From NCBI RefSeq assembly GCF_017876755.1, contig NZ_JAGIOO010000001.1, forward strand, positions 2,108,001-2,172,000: a DNA stretch of 64,000 nucleotides, given 5' to 3'. This DNA is from Crossiella equi (lineage in GTDB: Bacteria; Actinomycetota; Actinomycetes; Mycobacteriales; Pseudonocardiaceae). The notes under the pieces were generated by a model that worked only from the letters and a program-made list of their open reading frames with translations, was not told the DNA's origin and did no database searches. The position numbers were made by a program, and so were the translations under genes. Below are positions 7,805-15,811 of the stretch, in pieces. How positions within the stretch are numbered: position 1 is the stretch's first letter; every line of letters begins with the position of its first letter.

Positions 7805-9357
7805 ACGCGGTGACCGGGCTGTGGAATATCACGCGGGAGCACCCCGGGGCGGTGGCCGTCGTCGACCCGGACGGCACCGAGGTGACCTACGCGGAGCTGA
7901 CCGCGCGGGCGGACCGGTACGCGCGCGGGTTCCAGGCGCACGGCCTGACCCCCGGGGACGCGGTGGTGTGCCTGCTGCCGAACTCCGCGGACCTGCTGGC
8001 GCTGTACTTCGCGGTGATCCAGACCGGCCTGTACTTCGTCCCGGTCAACTGGCACCTGGTCGGACCGGAGATCAACTACATCATCGGGGACAGCGGGGCG
8101 CGGATCGTGGTGGCGCACGAACGGTTCGGCGAGGCGGCCCGGACAGCGGCCGAGGGCACCGCGGTACCGCCGGACGCGTTGTTCTCGGTGGGGACCGTCG
8201 AGGGGTTCCGGCCCCTCGCCGAGCTCGGCGCCGACCAGCCGCCCGGCCGTCCAGAGAACCGGCTCCAGGGCGCGCCGATGCTGTACACCTCCGGCACCAC
8301 CGGTCGCCCGAAAGGGGTGCGCAGGCCCCTCACGGGTGAACCCGTGGACGAGGTGCCGTTGCGCAACACGGTCTTCTTCGCCCTGTTCGACCTGAAACCC
8401 TTCGACGGGCACGTGCACCTGTGCGGGTCGCCGCTCTACCACGCGGCGGTGCTCAGCTTCGGCGTGGTGTCGGTGCAGTACGGGCACACCGTGGTGCTGA
8501 TGGACGGCTGGGACGCCGAGGGTGCGCTGGCGCTGATCGAGCGGTACCGGGTGACGCACAGCCACGTGGTGCCGACGCAGTTCCACCGCTGGCTGGCCCT
8601 GCCGGCGGAGGTGCGTGCCGGGTACGACCTGTCCTCGCTGCGCACGGTCGTGCACGGCGCGGCCCCGTGCCCGGTGGAGACCAAGCGGCGCATGATCGAG
8701 TGGCTGGGACCGGTGGTGGTGGAGTACTACGCGGCCACCGAGGGCGGCGGCGCGGTGATCACCTCCGAGCAGTGGCTGGCCAAGCCCGGTTCGGTCGGCC
8801 TGCCGTGGCCGGGTTCGCAGGTGCGGGTGCTGGACGAGCAGGGCCGGGACGTGCCGACCGGCGAGCCGGGCCTGGTGTACTTGCAGTCGGGCCCGAAGAC
8901 CACGTTCCACTACCACGGCGACGAGGCCAAGACGCGGGCCAACCGGGTGGGCGAGCTGTTCACCATGGGCGACATCGGCTACCTGGACGCCGATGGCTAC
9001 CTGTACCTGTGCGACCGCCGCAACGACATGATCATCTCGGGTGGGGTGAACATCTACCCGGCCGAGATCGAGGGTGAGCTGGCCTGCCACCCGAAGGTCG
9101 CGGACGTGGCGGTGTTCGGCATCCCGCACCCGGACTGGGGCGAGGAGGTCAAGGCGGTGGTGCAGCCCGCGGACGGCGTGGCCGCGGGCCCGGCGCTCAC
9201 CGAGGAGCTGCTGGCCTGGGCGGCCACCCGCCTGGCGAGGTTCAAGCTGCCGCGGTCGGTGGACTACCTCGACTCGCTGCCGCGCGACCCCAACGGCAAG
9301 CTGTACAAACGAAGACTGCGGGAGCCGTACTGGGCCAACCGCGGCCGGGCGATCTAG
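7801..9357 (+). CDS. Acyl-CoA synthetase (FadD/AMP-binding family)
   Basis: A 518-residue adenylate-forming ligase. The P-loop-like A3 motif YTSGTTGRPKG is at 162-172, the A5 segment YYAATEGGG follows, the hinge-region DRRNDMIISGGVNIYP is present, and the C-terminal catalytic lysine is in PNGK (residue 500). It would activate a carboxylic acid with ATP and CoA. In sterol pathways such FadD enzymes activate C8, C5 or C3 side chains (FadD19, FadD17) or the HIP ring remnant (FadD3). The sequence does not let me say which, and the gene order is not identical to any of these. Start overlaps the preceding gene by 4 bp, so the two are co-translated. Confidence 0.88.
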   Translation: MNAVTGLWNITREHPGAVAVVDPDGTEVTYAELTARADRYARGFQAHGLTPGDAVVCLLPNSADLLALYFAVIQTGLYFVPVNWHLVGPEINYIIGDSGARIVVAHERFGEAARTAAEGTAVPPDALFSVGTVEGFRPLAELGADQPPGRPENRLQGAPMLYTSGTTGRPKGVRRPLTGEPVDEVPLRNTVFFALFDLKPFDGHVHLCGSPLYHAAVLSFGVVSVQYGHTVVLMDGWDAEGALALIERYRVTHSHVVPTQFHRWLALPAEVRAGYDLSSLRTVVHGAAPCPVETKRRMIEWLGPVVVEYYAATEGGGAVITSEQWLAKPGSVGLPWPGSQVRVLDEQGRDVPTGEPGLVYLQSGPKTTFHYHGDEAKTRANRVGELFTMGDIGYLDADGYLYLCDRRNDMIISGGVNIYPAEIEGELACHPKVADVAVFGIPHPDWGEEVKAVVQPADGVAAGPALTEELLAWAATRLARFKLPRSVDYLDSLPRDPNGKLYKRRLREPYWANRGRAI

Positions 9358-9365
9358 GAGCGGAC

Positions 9366-9830
9366 ATGAGCAGGCGGGACCAGATCACCATGTCCCCGCA
9401 AGAAGTCGACGACTTCCTGGCCGACCAGCGCACCCTGGTGGTGGCGAGTCTGGGCCCGACCGGGCACCCGCACGTGGTGCCGATGTGGTTCACCGTGCTG
9501 GACGGCGAGATCGTGTTCTGGACCTACGCCTCGTCGCAGAAGGTGGTGAACCTGCGGCGCGATCCCCGGCTGAGCTGCCTGGTGGAGGCCGGGGACAGCT
9601 ACGAGCAGCTGCGCGGGGTGTCCATGGAGGGCACCGCGGAGATCGTCGCCGACCCGGACGGGGTGCTGCGGGTCGGGGCGGCGATCGCCGCGCGGTACGG
9701 CGGGGCGCCGCTGGACGAGGCCGCGGTGGAGGGGATCCGGCGGCACGCCGCGAAGCGGGTGGCGGTGGTGTTCCACCGGGCTCGGATCAGCAGCTGGGAC
9801 CATCGGAAGCTCGGGGCGGGGGTGTACTGA
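9366..9830 (+). CDS. PPOX-class split-barrel F420/flavin-binding protein
   Basis: A 154-residue protein of the pyridoxamine-phosphate-oxidase-like split-barrel fold (FDOR family in actinobacteria). The segment LVVASLGPTGHPHVVPMWFTVLDG, given here only by its ends (residues about 24-47), is the typical first strands; YASSQKVVNLRRDPRLSCLV follows. Such proteins bind F420 or a flavin and reduce or sequester small molecules. It starts 8 nt after the acyl-CoA synthetase stop and ends the rightward operon. The neighbouring sterol block of mycobacteria also contains an F420-dependent split-barrel protein (Ddn, Rv3547), but this protein is from a different subgroup by eye. Confidence 0.8.
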   Translation: MSRRDQITMSPQEVDDFLADQRTLVVASLGPTGHPHVVPMWFTVLDGEIVFWTYASSQKVVNLRRDPRLSCLVEAGDSYEQLRGVSMEGTAEIVADPDGVLRVGAAIAARYGGAPLDEAAVEGIRRHAAKRVAVVFHRARISSWDHRKLGAGVY

Positions 9831-9858
9831 GGGGGTCCGGGCACCCGGCTTCGCCGTT

Positions 9859-9889
9859 CGGCCCGTCGGACGGGCCGTGCTGGGTTTTA
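9859..9889 (+). terminator. Hairpin terminator after the split-barrel gene
   Basis: CGGCCCG (9859-9865) and CGGGCCG (9871-9877) form a 7-bp stem with a 5-nt loop, extendable by one or two closing pairs. A short T run (GGGTTTTAG) follows about 8 nt later. It lies between convergent operons and could serve both. Confidence 0.5.
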
Positions 9890-9926
9890 GAGCTTCTCGG
9901 GTTGGGTTGGGGGGTCAGGTTTCGGG

Positions 9927-10841
9927 TCAGGCGCCGTATACCCGTTCCGGGGTCGGGGCCGCCGCCACCAGGCGGTGGACCGCGTCGCCGATCTCGGGGA
10001 CCGGCCAGCGGGAGCCCCGGTCCACGAACGGGCCGTGGCGCCAGCCGTCCGCCAGGCTGATCTTGCCGCCTTCCACCTCGAACATCCGGCCCGTGACCGC
10101 ACCGGCCTCCTCGGTGCCCAGCCACACGACCAGGGGGGAGATGTTGGCCGGGTCCATGGTGTCGAAGGCCTCGGGGTCCGGGGTGGCCATGGTGTCGGCG
10201 AAGGTCAGCTCGGTCATGCGGGTGCGGGCGGCCGGGGCGATCGCGTTCACCGTGATGCCGTAGCGCGCCAGCTCGGCCGCGGCGACCGTGGTGAGGGTGG
10301 CGATGCCCGCCTTGGCCGCCGCGTAGTTGCCCTGGCCCACGCTGCCCAGCAGGCCCGCGCCGCTGCTGGTGTTGACCACCCGGGCGGCCAGCGGACGGCC
10401 CGCCTTGTGCTCGCTGCGCCAGTAGGCCGCCGCGTGGCGCAGCGGGGCCATGTGGCCCTTGAGGTGCACCCGGATCACCGCGTCCCACTCGTGCTCGTCC
10501 ATGTTGACCAGCATGCGGTCGCGCAGGAAACCCGCGTTGTTGACCAGGACGTCCAGCTGACCGAACGACTCCACCGCCGCCCGGACCAGGCGGGCCGCGC
10601 CCTGCCAGTCGGCCACGTCCTCGGTGTTGGCCACCGCGTGGCCGCCCCGGGCCTTGATCTCCTCGACGACCTCCAGGGCCGGGGCCGCGGTCTTGCCCAT
10701 GCCGTGCAGGGACACGCCCGCGTCGTTGACCACGACCTTGGCGCCCGCCGCCGCGTAGGCCAGCGCGTGTGCCCGGCCGAGCCCCCGGCCCGCGCCGGTG
10801 ACGATCACGACGCGGTCCTGGCAGGGGCCTGGCGTGCTCAT
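9927..10841 (-). CDS. Short-chain dehydrogenase/reductase, Rv3548c type
   Basis: A 304-residue SDR with cofactor motif TGAGRGLGRAHALAYA near residue 14, NNAG in VLVNNAGFLRD, and the active-site YAAAKAG in GQGNYAAAKAG. The C-terminal extension of about 50 residues (EIGDAVHRLVAAAPTPERVYGA at the end) resembles the multifunctional-enzyme-2 hydroxyacyl-CoA dehydrogenase group. The length equals that of Rv3548c as I recall it, and gene order agrees with the mycobacterial KstR2 region. Start ATG 10841 overlaps the upstream SDR stop by 4 bp. Probable role: oxidation of a hydroxyacyl-CoA intermediate in late ring breakdown. Confidence 0.85.
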   Translation of the reverse strand: MSTPGPCQDRVVIVTGAGRGLGRAHALAYAAAGAKVVVNDAGVSLHGMGKTAAPALEVVEEIKARGGHAVANTEDVADWQGAARLVRAAVESFGQLDVLVNNAGFLRDRMLVNMDEHEWDAVIRVHLKGHMAPLRHAAAYWRSEHKAGRPLAARVVNTSSGAGLLGSVGQGNYAAAKAGIATLTTVAAAELARYGITVNAIAPAARTRMTELTFADTMATPDPEAFDTMDPANISPLVVWLGTEEAGAVTGRMFEVEGGKISLADGWRHGPFVDRGSRWPVPEIGDAVHRLVAAAPTPERVYGA

Positions 10842-11611
10842 CCGGCCTCCCGGGTGCTGGCGGACAGGAAGGCCGGGGCCTCGCCCCCGCCGTGCACGGC
10901 GAGCGTAGCGCCGCTGACGTAGGCCGAGAGGGGGGAGGCCAGGAACACCGCGCAGTTGCCCACCTCCTCCGGGGTGGCCAGGCGGCCCAGCGGCACGGTG
11001 CGGGCGACCGAGTCCAGGTCCGCCTCGTCGCCGTAGTGCAGGTGGGACAGCTCGGTGCGCACCAGGCCGACGTCCAGCGCGTTCACCCGCACCTTCGGCG
11101 CCCACTCCACCGCCAGTGTGGCGGTCAGGGCGTCCAGCCCGGCCTTGGCCGCGCCGTAGGCCGCCGTGCCCGGACTGGGCCTGCGGGCGCTGACACTGCT
11201 CACCATCACGATCCGCCCGCCCCGCTCCTGCCGTTGCATCACCCGGTTGGCGGACTGGGATACGAGCAGCGGTGCCAACAGGTTCAGCTCCACCACCTTC
11301 GCGTGGTGGCGCGGGCTGGCCTGCGCGGCCAGGGCGTGCGGTGCCCCGCCCGCGTTGTTCACCACGGTGTCCAGCCGACCGTGCGCGCGCACCAGCGCGG
11401 CCACCAGCTCCTCGACCTGGTCCGGGTCGCGCACGTCGCACGCGTGGTACTCCGGCTCCCGCCCGTCCACCACGATCGGCGCGTCCGGCGGGCGGCGCGC
11501 GCAGGCGATGACGGTGGCCCCGGCCCGCAGGAACGAGCGCGTGATCCCGGCGCCGACCCCGCGCACCCCACCGGTCACGAGCACGATCTGGGGTTCGGGG
11601 AGCAGGTGCAC
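10838..11611 (-). CDS. Short-chain dehydrogenase/reductase, Rv3549c type
   Basis: A 257-residue classical SDR. Cofactor loop TGGVRGVGAG, NNAGG in DTVVNNAGGAPHAL and catalytic YGAAKAG (context TAAYGAAKAGLDAL) are visible. The GTG start at 11611 has GGAGG about 5 nt upstream. It is the first gene of a two-gene leftward operon that diverges from echA20, the same arrangement as Rv3549c/Rv3550 in mycobacteria. The specific oxidation step in HIP degradation is not established; assignment rests on synteny and size. Confidence 0.85.
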   Translation of the reverse strand: MHLLPEPQIVLVTGGVRGVGAGITRSFLRAGATVIACARRPPDAPIVVDGREPEYHACDVRDPDQVEELVAALVRAHGRLDTVVNNAGGAPHALAAQASPRHHAKVVELNLLAPLLVSQSANRVMQRQERGGRIVMVSSVSARRPSPGTAAYGAAKAGLDALTATLAVEWAPKVRVNALDVGLVRTELSHLHYGDEADLDSVARTVPLGRLATPEEVGNCAVFLASPLSAYVSGATLAVHGGGEAPAFLSASTREAG

Positions 11612-11657
11612 GAGCCACCTCCGGGGCTATGCCGGGACGCCGGGCTTGCGTTAACGT

Positions 11658-11675
11658 ACCAAGCAATCGCTAGGT
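11658..11675. promoter_or_regulatory. KstR2-like dyad between SDR operon and echA20-ipdABC
   Basis: ACCAAGCAATCGCTAGGT is an 18-bp inverted repeat: arms ACCAAGC and GCTAGGT, the latter reading ACCTAGC on the other strand. It contains one clear KstR2 half-site (AnCAAG) of the consensus AnCAAGnnCTTGnT; the other half is altered and the spacing is 4 bp longer. It is in the correct place, 16 bp before echA20 and 47 bp before the SDR. A palindromic CGTTAACG (11649-11656) lies beside it. KstR2 normally responds to HIP-CoA. No kstR2 gene is in the window. Confidence 0.5.
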
Positions 11676-11690
11676 TTGGAAGAAGGCGCC

Positions 11691-12431
11691 ATGACCGTCA
11701 CGCGCAGCCGGACCGAGACCTCGATATCCGTTGTCACACTGGACTTCCCGCCCGTCAACGCGCTGCCCGCGCAGGCCTGGTCCGACCTGGCCGACGCGCT
11801 CACCGAGGCGGGCCGCGAGCCGGAGACGCACGTGGTGGTGCTGCGCGCGGAGGGCCGGGGCTTCTGCGCGGGCGTGGACCTGAAAGAGCTCCAGGCCGAC
11901 CCGGACCGCACCGCGCTGATCGGGGTGAACCGGGGCTGCGCGGCCGCCTTCGCCGCGGTCTACGACTGCCCGGTGCCGGTGGTGGTGGCGGTGCAGGGCT
12001 TCTGCCTGGGCGGCGGCATCGGCCTGGTGGGCAACGCCGACGTGGTGGTGGCGGCGCGGGACGCGAGCTTCGGCCTGCCGGAGGTGGACCGGGGCGCGCT
12101 GGGCGCGGCCACCCACCTGGCCCGCCTGGTCCCGCAGCACCTGATGCGCGCGCTGTACTTCACCGCCTCGCGTATCAGTGCGGATGCCCTGCACCACCAC
12201 GGCTCGGTCTACCGGGTGGTCCCGCGCGCGGACCTGGACGAGGCGGCCCTGGAGGTCGCCCGCGCGATCGCGGCCAAGGACCCGAGGGTGATCCGCCGGG
12301 CCAAGGAGGCGATCAACGGCATCGACCCGCAGCCGGTGCACCGCAGCTACCGCTACGAGCAGGGCTTCACCTTCGAGCTGAACCTCACCGGGGCCGCGGA
12401 CGAGGCCCGCCAAGCGTTCCTGGACCGCTAG
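11691..12431 (+). CDS. echA20: EchA20-type crotonase-fold ring-D hydrolase
   Basis: A 246-residue enoyl-CoA hydratase-superfamily protein. Oxyanion-hole segments GFCAGVDLKEL (about residue 65) and LGGGIGLVGNADVVVAA (about 107) are present. Its homologue EchA20 opens the last cyclopentanone ring (ring D) of the HIP-derived CoA thioester. The start ATG 11691 gives the family length; GAAGAAGG upstream is a modest ribosome site. It heads the operon echA20-ipdA-ipdB-ipdC, the same order as Rv3550-Rv3553. The identification relies on this conserved order as well as the fold, since crotonases are otherwise hard to tell apart. Confidence 0.88.
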   Translation: MTVTRSRTETSISVVTLDFPPVNALPAQAWSDLADALTEAGREPETHVVVLRAEGRGFCAGVDLKELQADPDRTALIGVNRGCAAAFAAVYDCPVPVVVAVQGFCLGGGIGLVGNADVVVAARDASFGLPEVDRGALGAATHLARLVPQHLMRALYFTASRISADALHHHGSVYRVVPRADLDEAALEVARAIAAKDPRVIRRAKEAINGIDPQPVHRSYRYEQGFTFELNLTGAADEARQAFLDR

Positions 12432-12445
12432 CCTGGAGGAAACCC

Positions 12446-13258
12446 ATGCGGGACAAGCGGATGACCGCCGACGAGGCGGTCGCGGAGCTCCGCGACGGCA
12501 TGACGATCGGCATCGGCGGCTGGGGCTCGCGCCGCAAACCCATGGCCCTGGTCCGCGCCGTCCTGCGCTCGGAGCTGCGCGACCTGACCGTGGTCACCTA
12601 CGGCGGCCCGGACCTGGGGGCGCTGTGCGCGGCGGGCCGGGTCCGCAAGGCGGTCTACGGCTTCGTCTCCCTGGACTCCATCCCCTACGACCCGTGGTTC
12701 CAGCTGGCCCGGCAGGAGGGCAAGCTGGAGGTGGCCGAACTGGACGAGGGCATGCTCCAGACGGGTCTGCGCGCGGCGGCGCACCGCCTGCCGTTCCTGC
12801 CGATCCGCGCGGGCCTGGCCTCGGACGTGCTGCGGGTCAACCCGGACCTGCGCACGGTGGCCTGCCCGTACACCGGGCAGCCCCTGGTCGCGATGCCCGC
12901 CCTGCCCCTGGACGCGGCCTTCGTCCACCTCAACCTGGCCGACCAGCGCGGCAACGCCCGCTACCTGGGCCCGGACCCCTACTTCGACGACCTCTTCTGC
13001 CTGGCCGCGCGGCGCCGGTACGTCTCGGTGGAACGGGTGGTCAGCACCGAGGACCTCATCGCGGCCGGACCACCGCAGGGCCTGCTGCTCAACCGCATGA
13101 TGGTCGACGGCGTGATCGAGTCCCCGGGCGGCGCGGCGTTCACCAGCTGCGTCCCCGACTACGCCCGTGACGAGGCGGCCCAGCGCACCTACGCGACCGC
13201 GGCCCGCGAGTCGACCTGGGAGAGCTTCGTGGACACCTTCCTGGCAGGCCCCCGATGA
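12446..13258 (+). CDS. ipdA: IpdA, CoA-transferase-family ring-C hydrolase alpha subunit
   Basis: A 270-residue class I CoA-transferase alpha-type subunit, starting MRDKRMTADEAVAELRDGMT with GGAGG 7 nt upstream of ATG 12446. The family loop GIGGWGSRRKPMALVRA binds the CoA moiety. IpdA with IpdB hydrolyses the six-membered ring C of COCHEA-CoA in sterol catabolism rather than transferring CoA. The stop overlaps the IpdB start by 4 bp, suggesting 1:1 production. It is slightly shorter than the mycobacterial protein. A generic 3-oxoacid CoA-transferase is the alternative, but the echA20/ipdC neighbours make IpdA much more likely. Confidence 0.9.
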   Translation: MRDKRMTADEAVAELRDGMTIGIGGWGSRRKPMALVRAVLRSELRDLTVVTYGGPDLGALCAAGRVRKAVYGFVSLDSIPYDPWFQLARQEGKLEVAELDEGMLQTGLRAAAHRLPFLPIRAGLASDVLRVNPDLRTVACPYTGQPLVAMPALPLDAAFVHLNLADQRGNARYLGPDPYFDDLFCLAARRRYVSVERVVSTEDLIAAGPPQGLLLNRMMVDGVIESPGGAAFTSCVPDYARDEAAQRTYATAARESTWESFVDTFLAGPR

Positions 13259-13977
13259 CCGCGACCCGGGCCGAGGTGTGCGTGAGCGCCTGCGCGGACC
13301 TGTTCACCGGCGCGGGCGAGGTCCTGGCCAGCCCGATGGGCGTGGTGCCGACCCTGGGCGCCCGCCTGGCCCGCCTGACCACCGCCCCGGACCTGCTGCT
13401 CAGCGACGGCGAGGCGACCCTGCTGGCCACCACTCCCCCGCTGGGCGGCGAGGTGGTCCCGGAGGGCTGGCTGCCCTTCCGCCAGGTCTTCGACGTGGTG
13501 GCGCACGGCCGCAGGCACGTGGTGATGGGCGCGAACCAGCTGGACCGCCACGGCAACCAGAACATCTCCTGCATCGGCCCGCACGAGCGCCCGGCCCGCC
13601 AGCTGCTGGGTGTCCGGGGCGCTCCGGGCAACACGGTGAACCACCGCACGAGCTACTGGGTCCCGCGCCACAGCACCCGGGTGTTCGTCCCGGCGGTGGA
13701 CCTGGTCTCGGGGGTGGGCACCAACCGCGACGCGGGCCCGCACCACGACCTGCACCGGGTGGTGACGAACCTGGCGGTCCTGGACTTCGGCGGCCCGGAC
13801 GGCACGGCCCGGCTGCTTTCGGTGCACCCGGGGGTGACGGTCGAGGAGGTCCAGGCGAACACCGGTTTCCCGTTGCACACCGACGAGGTGACCGAGACCA
13901 GGCCGCCGACCGAACAGGAGCGCGCGCTGCTGGCGCACCTGGACCCGCGCTCCCTACGCGACCGCGAGGTCCCGTGA
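13255..13977 (+). CDS. ipdB: IpdB, CoA-transferase-family ring-C hydrolase beta subunit
   Basis: A 240-residue CoA-transferase beta-type subunit. Family features include GANQLDRHGNQNISCIG (about residues 82-98) and the RGAPGNTVNH loop near 122. It forms the IpdAB hydrolase that cleaves ring C of the bicyclic CoA intermediate. The ATG overlaps ipdA by 4 bp, and the TGA shares one base with the ipdC ATG (TGATG), so all three are coupled. Length is near the roughly 250 residues of Rv3552. Confidence 0.9.
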   Translation: MTATRAEVCVSACADLFTGAGEVLASPMGVVPTLGARLARLTTAPDLLLSDGEATLLATTPPLGGEVVPEGWLPFRQVFDVVAHGRRHVVMGANQLDRHGNQNISCIGPHERPARQLLGVRGAPGNTVNHRTSYWVPRHSTRVFVPAVDLVSGVGTNRDAGPHHDLHRVVTNLAVLDFGGPDGTARLLSVHPGVTVEEVQANTGFPLHTDEVTETRPPTEQERALLAHLDPRSLRDREVP

Positions 13978-15020
13978 TGGACACCGCCCTGACCCGGCTG
14001 ACCGGCGTGCGCCACCCGGTCGTCCAGACCGGGATGGGCTGGGTGGCGGGCCCGAAGCTGGTGTCCGCGACGGCGAACGCGGGCGGCCTGGGCATCCTGG
14101 GCTCGGCCACGATGACCTACGCGGAGCTGGAGTCCGCGATCCGGGAGGTCGCCCGCCGCACCCCGCACCCCTTCGGCGTGAACCTCCGCGCCGACGCCCA
14201 GGACGCCCCGCAACGGGTGGAGCTGCTGATCCGCGAGGGCGTGAAGGTGGCCAGCTTCGCCCTGGCCCCCAAGCCCGAGCTGGTCGACCGCCTGAAGACC
14301 GCTGGTGTGGTGGTGATCCCGTCGGTGGGCGCGGCCCGGCACGCCCGCAAGGTCGCGGCCTGGGGCGCGGACGCGGTCCTGGTCCAGGGCGGCGAGGGCG
14401 GCGGCCACACCGGCGGCGTGGCCACGACCCTGCTGCTCCCGGCGGTGGTGGACGCGGTGGACATCCCGGTGGTCGCCGCCGGTGGCTTCTACGACGGCCG
14501 GGGCCTGGCCGCCGCGCTCTGCTACGGCGCGGCGGGCATCGGCATGGGCACCCGCTTCCTGCTGACCCGGGACAGCGCGGTGCCGGACGCGGTGAAACAG
14601 CGTTACCTGGCGCAGGACCTGACCGGCACGGTGGTGACCCGCAAGGTCGACGGCCTGCCGCACCGGGTGCTGCGCACGGACCTGGTCGATGCTCTCGAAG
14701 CACGCGGCCCGGTACGCGGCCTGCTGCGGGCGGTCGGCAACGCACGGCGGTTCCGGCGGCTCAGCGGCCAGTCCTGGCTCGGCCTGGTGCGGGAGGGGAT
14801 CGCGCTGCGGCACGGCAGGGAGCTCACCTGGGCGCAGGTGGTGATGGCGGCGAACACCCCGGTGCTGTTGCGCGCCGGGCTGGTCGACGGGGACACCGAC
14901 GCCGGGGTGCTGGCCGCCGGGCAGGTGGTCGGCGCGCTGCACGACCTGCCCAGCTGTGCGGACCTGATCCGGACCATCGTGGCCGACGCCGAGGAGGTGT
15001 TGCGCCGCAACGGGTCCTAG
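13977..15020 (+). CDS. ipdC: IpdC, nitronate-monooxygenase-family flavoprotein
   Basis: A 347-residue FMN TIM-barrel enzyme of the 2-nitropropane dioxygenase/nitronate monooxygenase family. FMN phosphate loops GGEGGGHTGG (about residues 139-148) and GGFYDGRGLAAAL (about 170-182) are visible. In mycobacteria and rhodococci IpdC is needed for breakdown of the HIP rings, and I recall it as an NADH-using reductase on the 5-hydroxy CoA intermediate. ATG 13977 is chosen because it overlaps the ipdB stop by one base; GTG 13974 is also in frame. The 3' end overlaps the convergent AraC gene by 4 bp. Confidence 0.88.
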   Translation: MDTALTRLTGVRHPVVQTGMGWVAGPKLVSATANAGGLGILGSATMTYAELESAIREVARRTPHPFGVNLRADAQDAPQRVELLIREGVKVASFALAPKPELVDRLKTAGVVVIPSVGAARHARKVAAWGADAVLVQGGEGGGHTGGVATTLLLPAVVDAVDIPVVAAGGFYDGRGLAAALCYGAAGIGMGTRFLLTRDSAVPDAVKQRYLAQDLTGTVVTRKVDGLPHRVLRTDLVDALEARGPVRGLLRAVGNARRFRRLSGQSWLGLVREGIALRHGRELTWAQVVMAANTPVLLRAGLVDGDTDAGVLAAGQVVGALHDLPSCADLIRTIVADAEEVLRRNGS

Positions 15021-15757
15021 CGGCTCCGGCGCTGCCCGGGGGTGTGCCCGAAGTGCCGCCGGAACACGTCGATGAACGCACTGGCCGTGGCCCAGCCGCA
15101 CCGGTGCGCCACCACGGTCACCGGCACCTCCTCGGCCAGCAGGATCACCGCGTGCTGCAACCGCAGCTGCGTCCGCCACTGCGGGAAGGACATGCCGAGC
15201 TCCTCCCGGCACAACCGCGACAGGGTCCGTTCGCTGGCCCCGGCGCGGGCCCCGAGCTCTCCCAGCGTCCGGTCCTCGGCCGGGTCGGCGAACAGCGCCT
15301 GGCACACCGCGGCCAGCCGGGGGTCCCGGGGACTGGGCAACCGCAGGGGCTCCTGGGGTGAGCGGCGCAGCTGGTCGAGCAGCACCGCCAGCAGCCGCCG
15401 CCGCTCCGGGGTGTCCACCAGCGAGGCCGTGTAGGCGATGATCAGCTCCCGCAGCAGCGGCCCGACCGCGAGCACGGCGGGCGAGGTCAGGCGCAGCGGG
15501 TTGTGCTGGAGCGGCAGCCCGACCAGGTGCAGCTCGATCCGCCCGTAGGCCCGGTGCTCGTGCGTCACCCCGGCGGGCACCCACAGCGCCCGGGTGGCCG
15601 GGGCCAGCCAGCGCCCGGCGTCGGTGGTCACCGACAGCACGCCGGTGGCCGCGTACAGGATCTGGTTGTCGTCGTGCCGGTGCGCGTCGATCCCCGCCCC
15701 GGCGGCGAGCTCGCGGTGTGTGGTGGGCGCCACGGGCAAGTGGCGGGATTTCGACAT
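15017..15757 (-). CDS. AraC-family regulator (NimR-like, exporter-linked)
   Basis: A 246-residue regulator with an N-terminal cupin sensor (HRHDDNQILYAATGVLSVTT) and a C-terminal double HTH. The HTH includes LGELGARAGASERTLSRLCR and VTVVAHRCGWATASAFIDVFRRHFG. Such proteins control a divergently encoded transporter; here that is the Fsr-like exporter 54 bp away. The ATG at 15757 lacks a clear Shine-Dalgarno, so the start is tentative. Likely senses a small organic ligand; whether it activates or represses cannot be seen. Confidence 0.85.
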   Translation of the reverse strand: MSKSRHLPVAPTTHRELAAGAGIDAHRHDDNQILYAATGVLSVTTDAGRWLAPATRALWVPAGVTHEHRAYGRIELHLVGLPLQHNPLRLTSPAVLAVGPLLRELIIAYTASLVDTPERRRLLAVLLDQLRRSPQEPLRLPSPRDPRLAAVCQALFADPAEDRTLGELGARAGASERTLSRLCREELGMSFPQWRTQLRLQHAVILLAEEVPVTVVAHRCGWATASAFIDVFRRHFGHTPGQRRSR

Positions 15758-15811
15758 CAACTGGCAGATTAGCGGAAGCCAGCAGGCCGTGCCGGGCGCA
15801 GGCTGAGAGGC

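Noticed and set aside
7354-9129. Minus-strand frame opposite the acyl-CoA synthetase
   Set aside because: Antisense shadow of a gene with all adenylation motifs.
10892-13258. 788-codon plus-strand frame ending in IpdA
   Set aside because: Only the part from ATG 12446 is IpdA; the rest is antisense to an SDR and out of frame with echA20.
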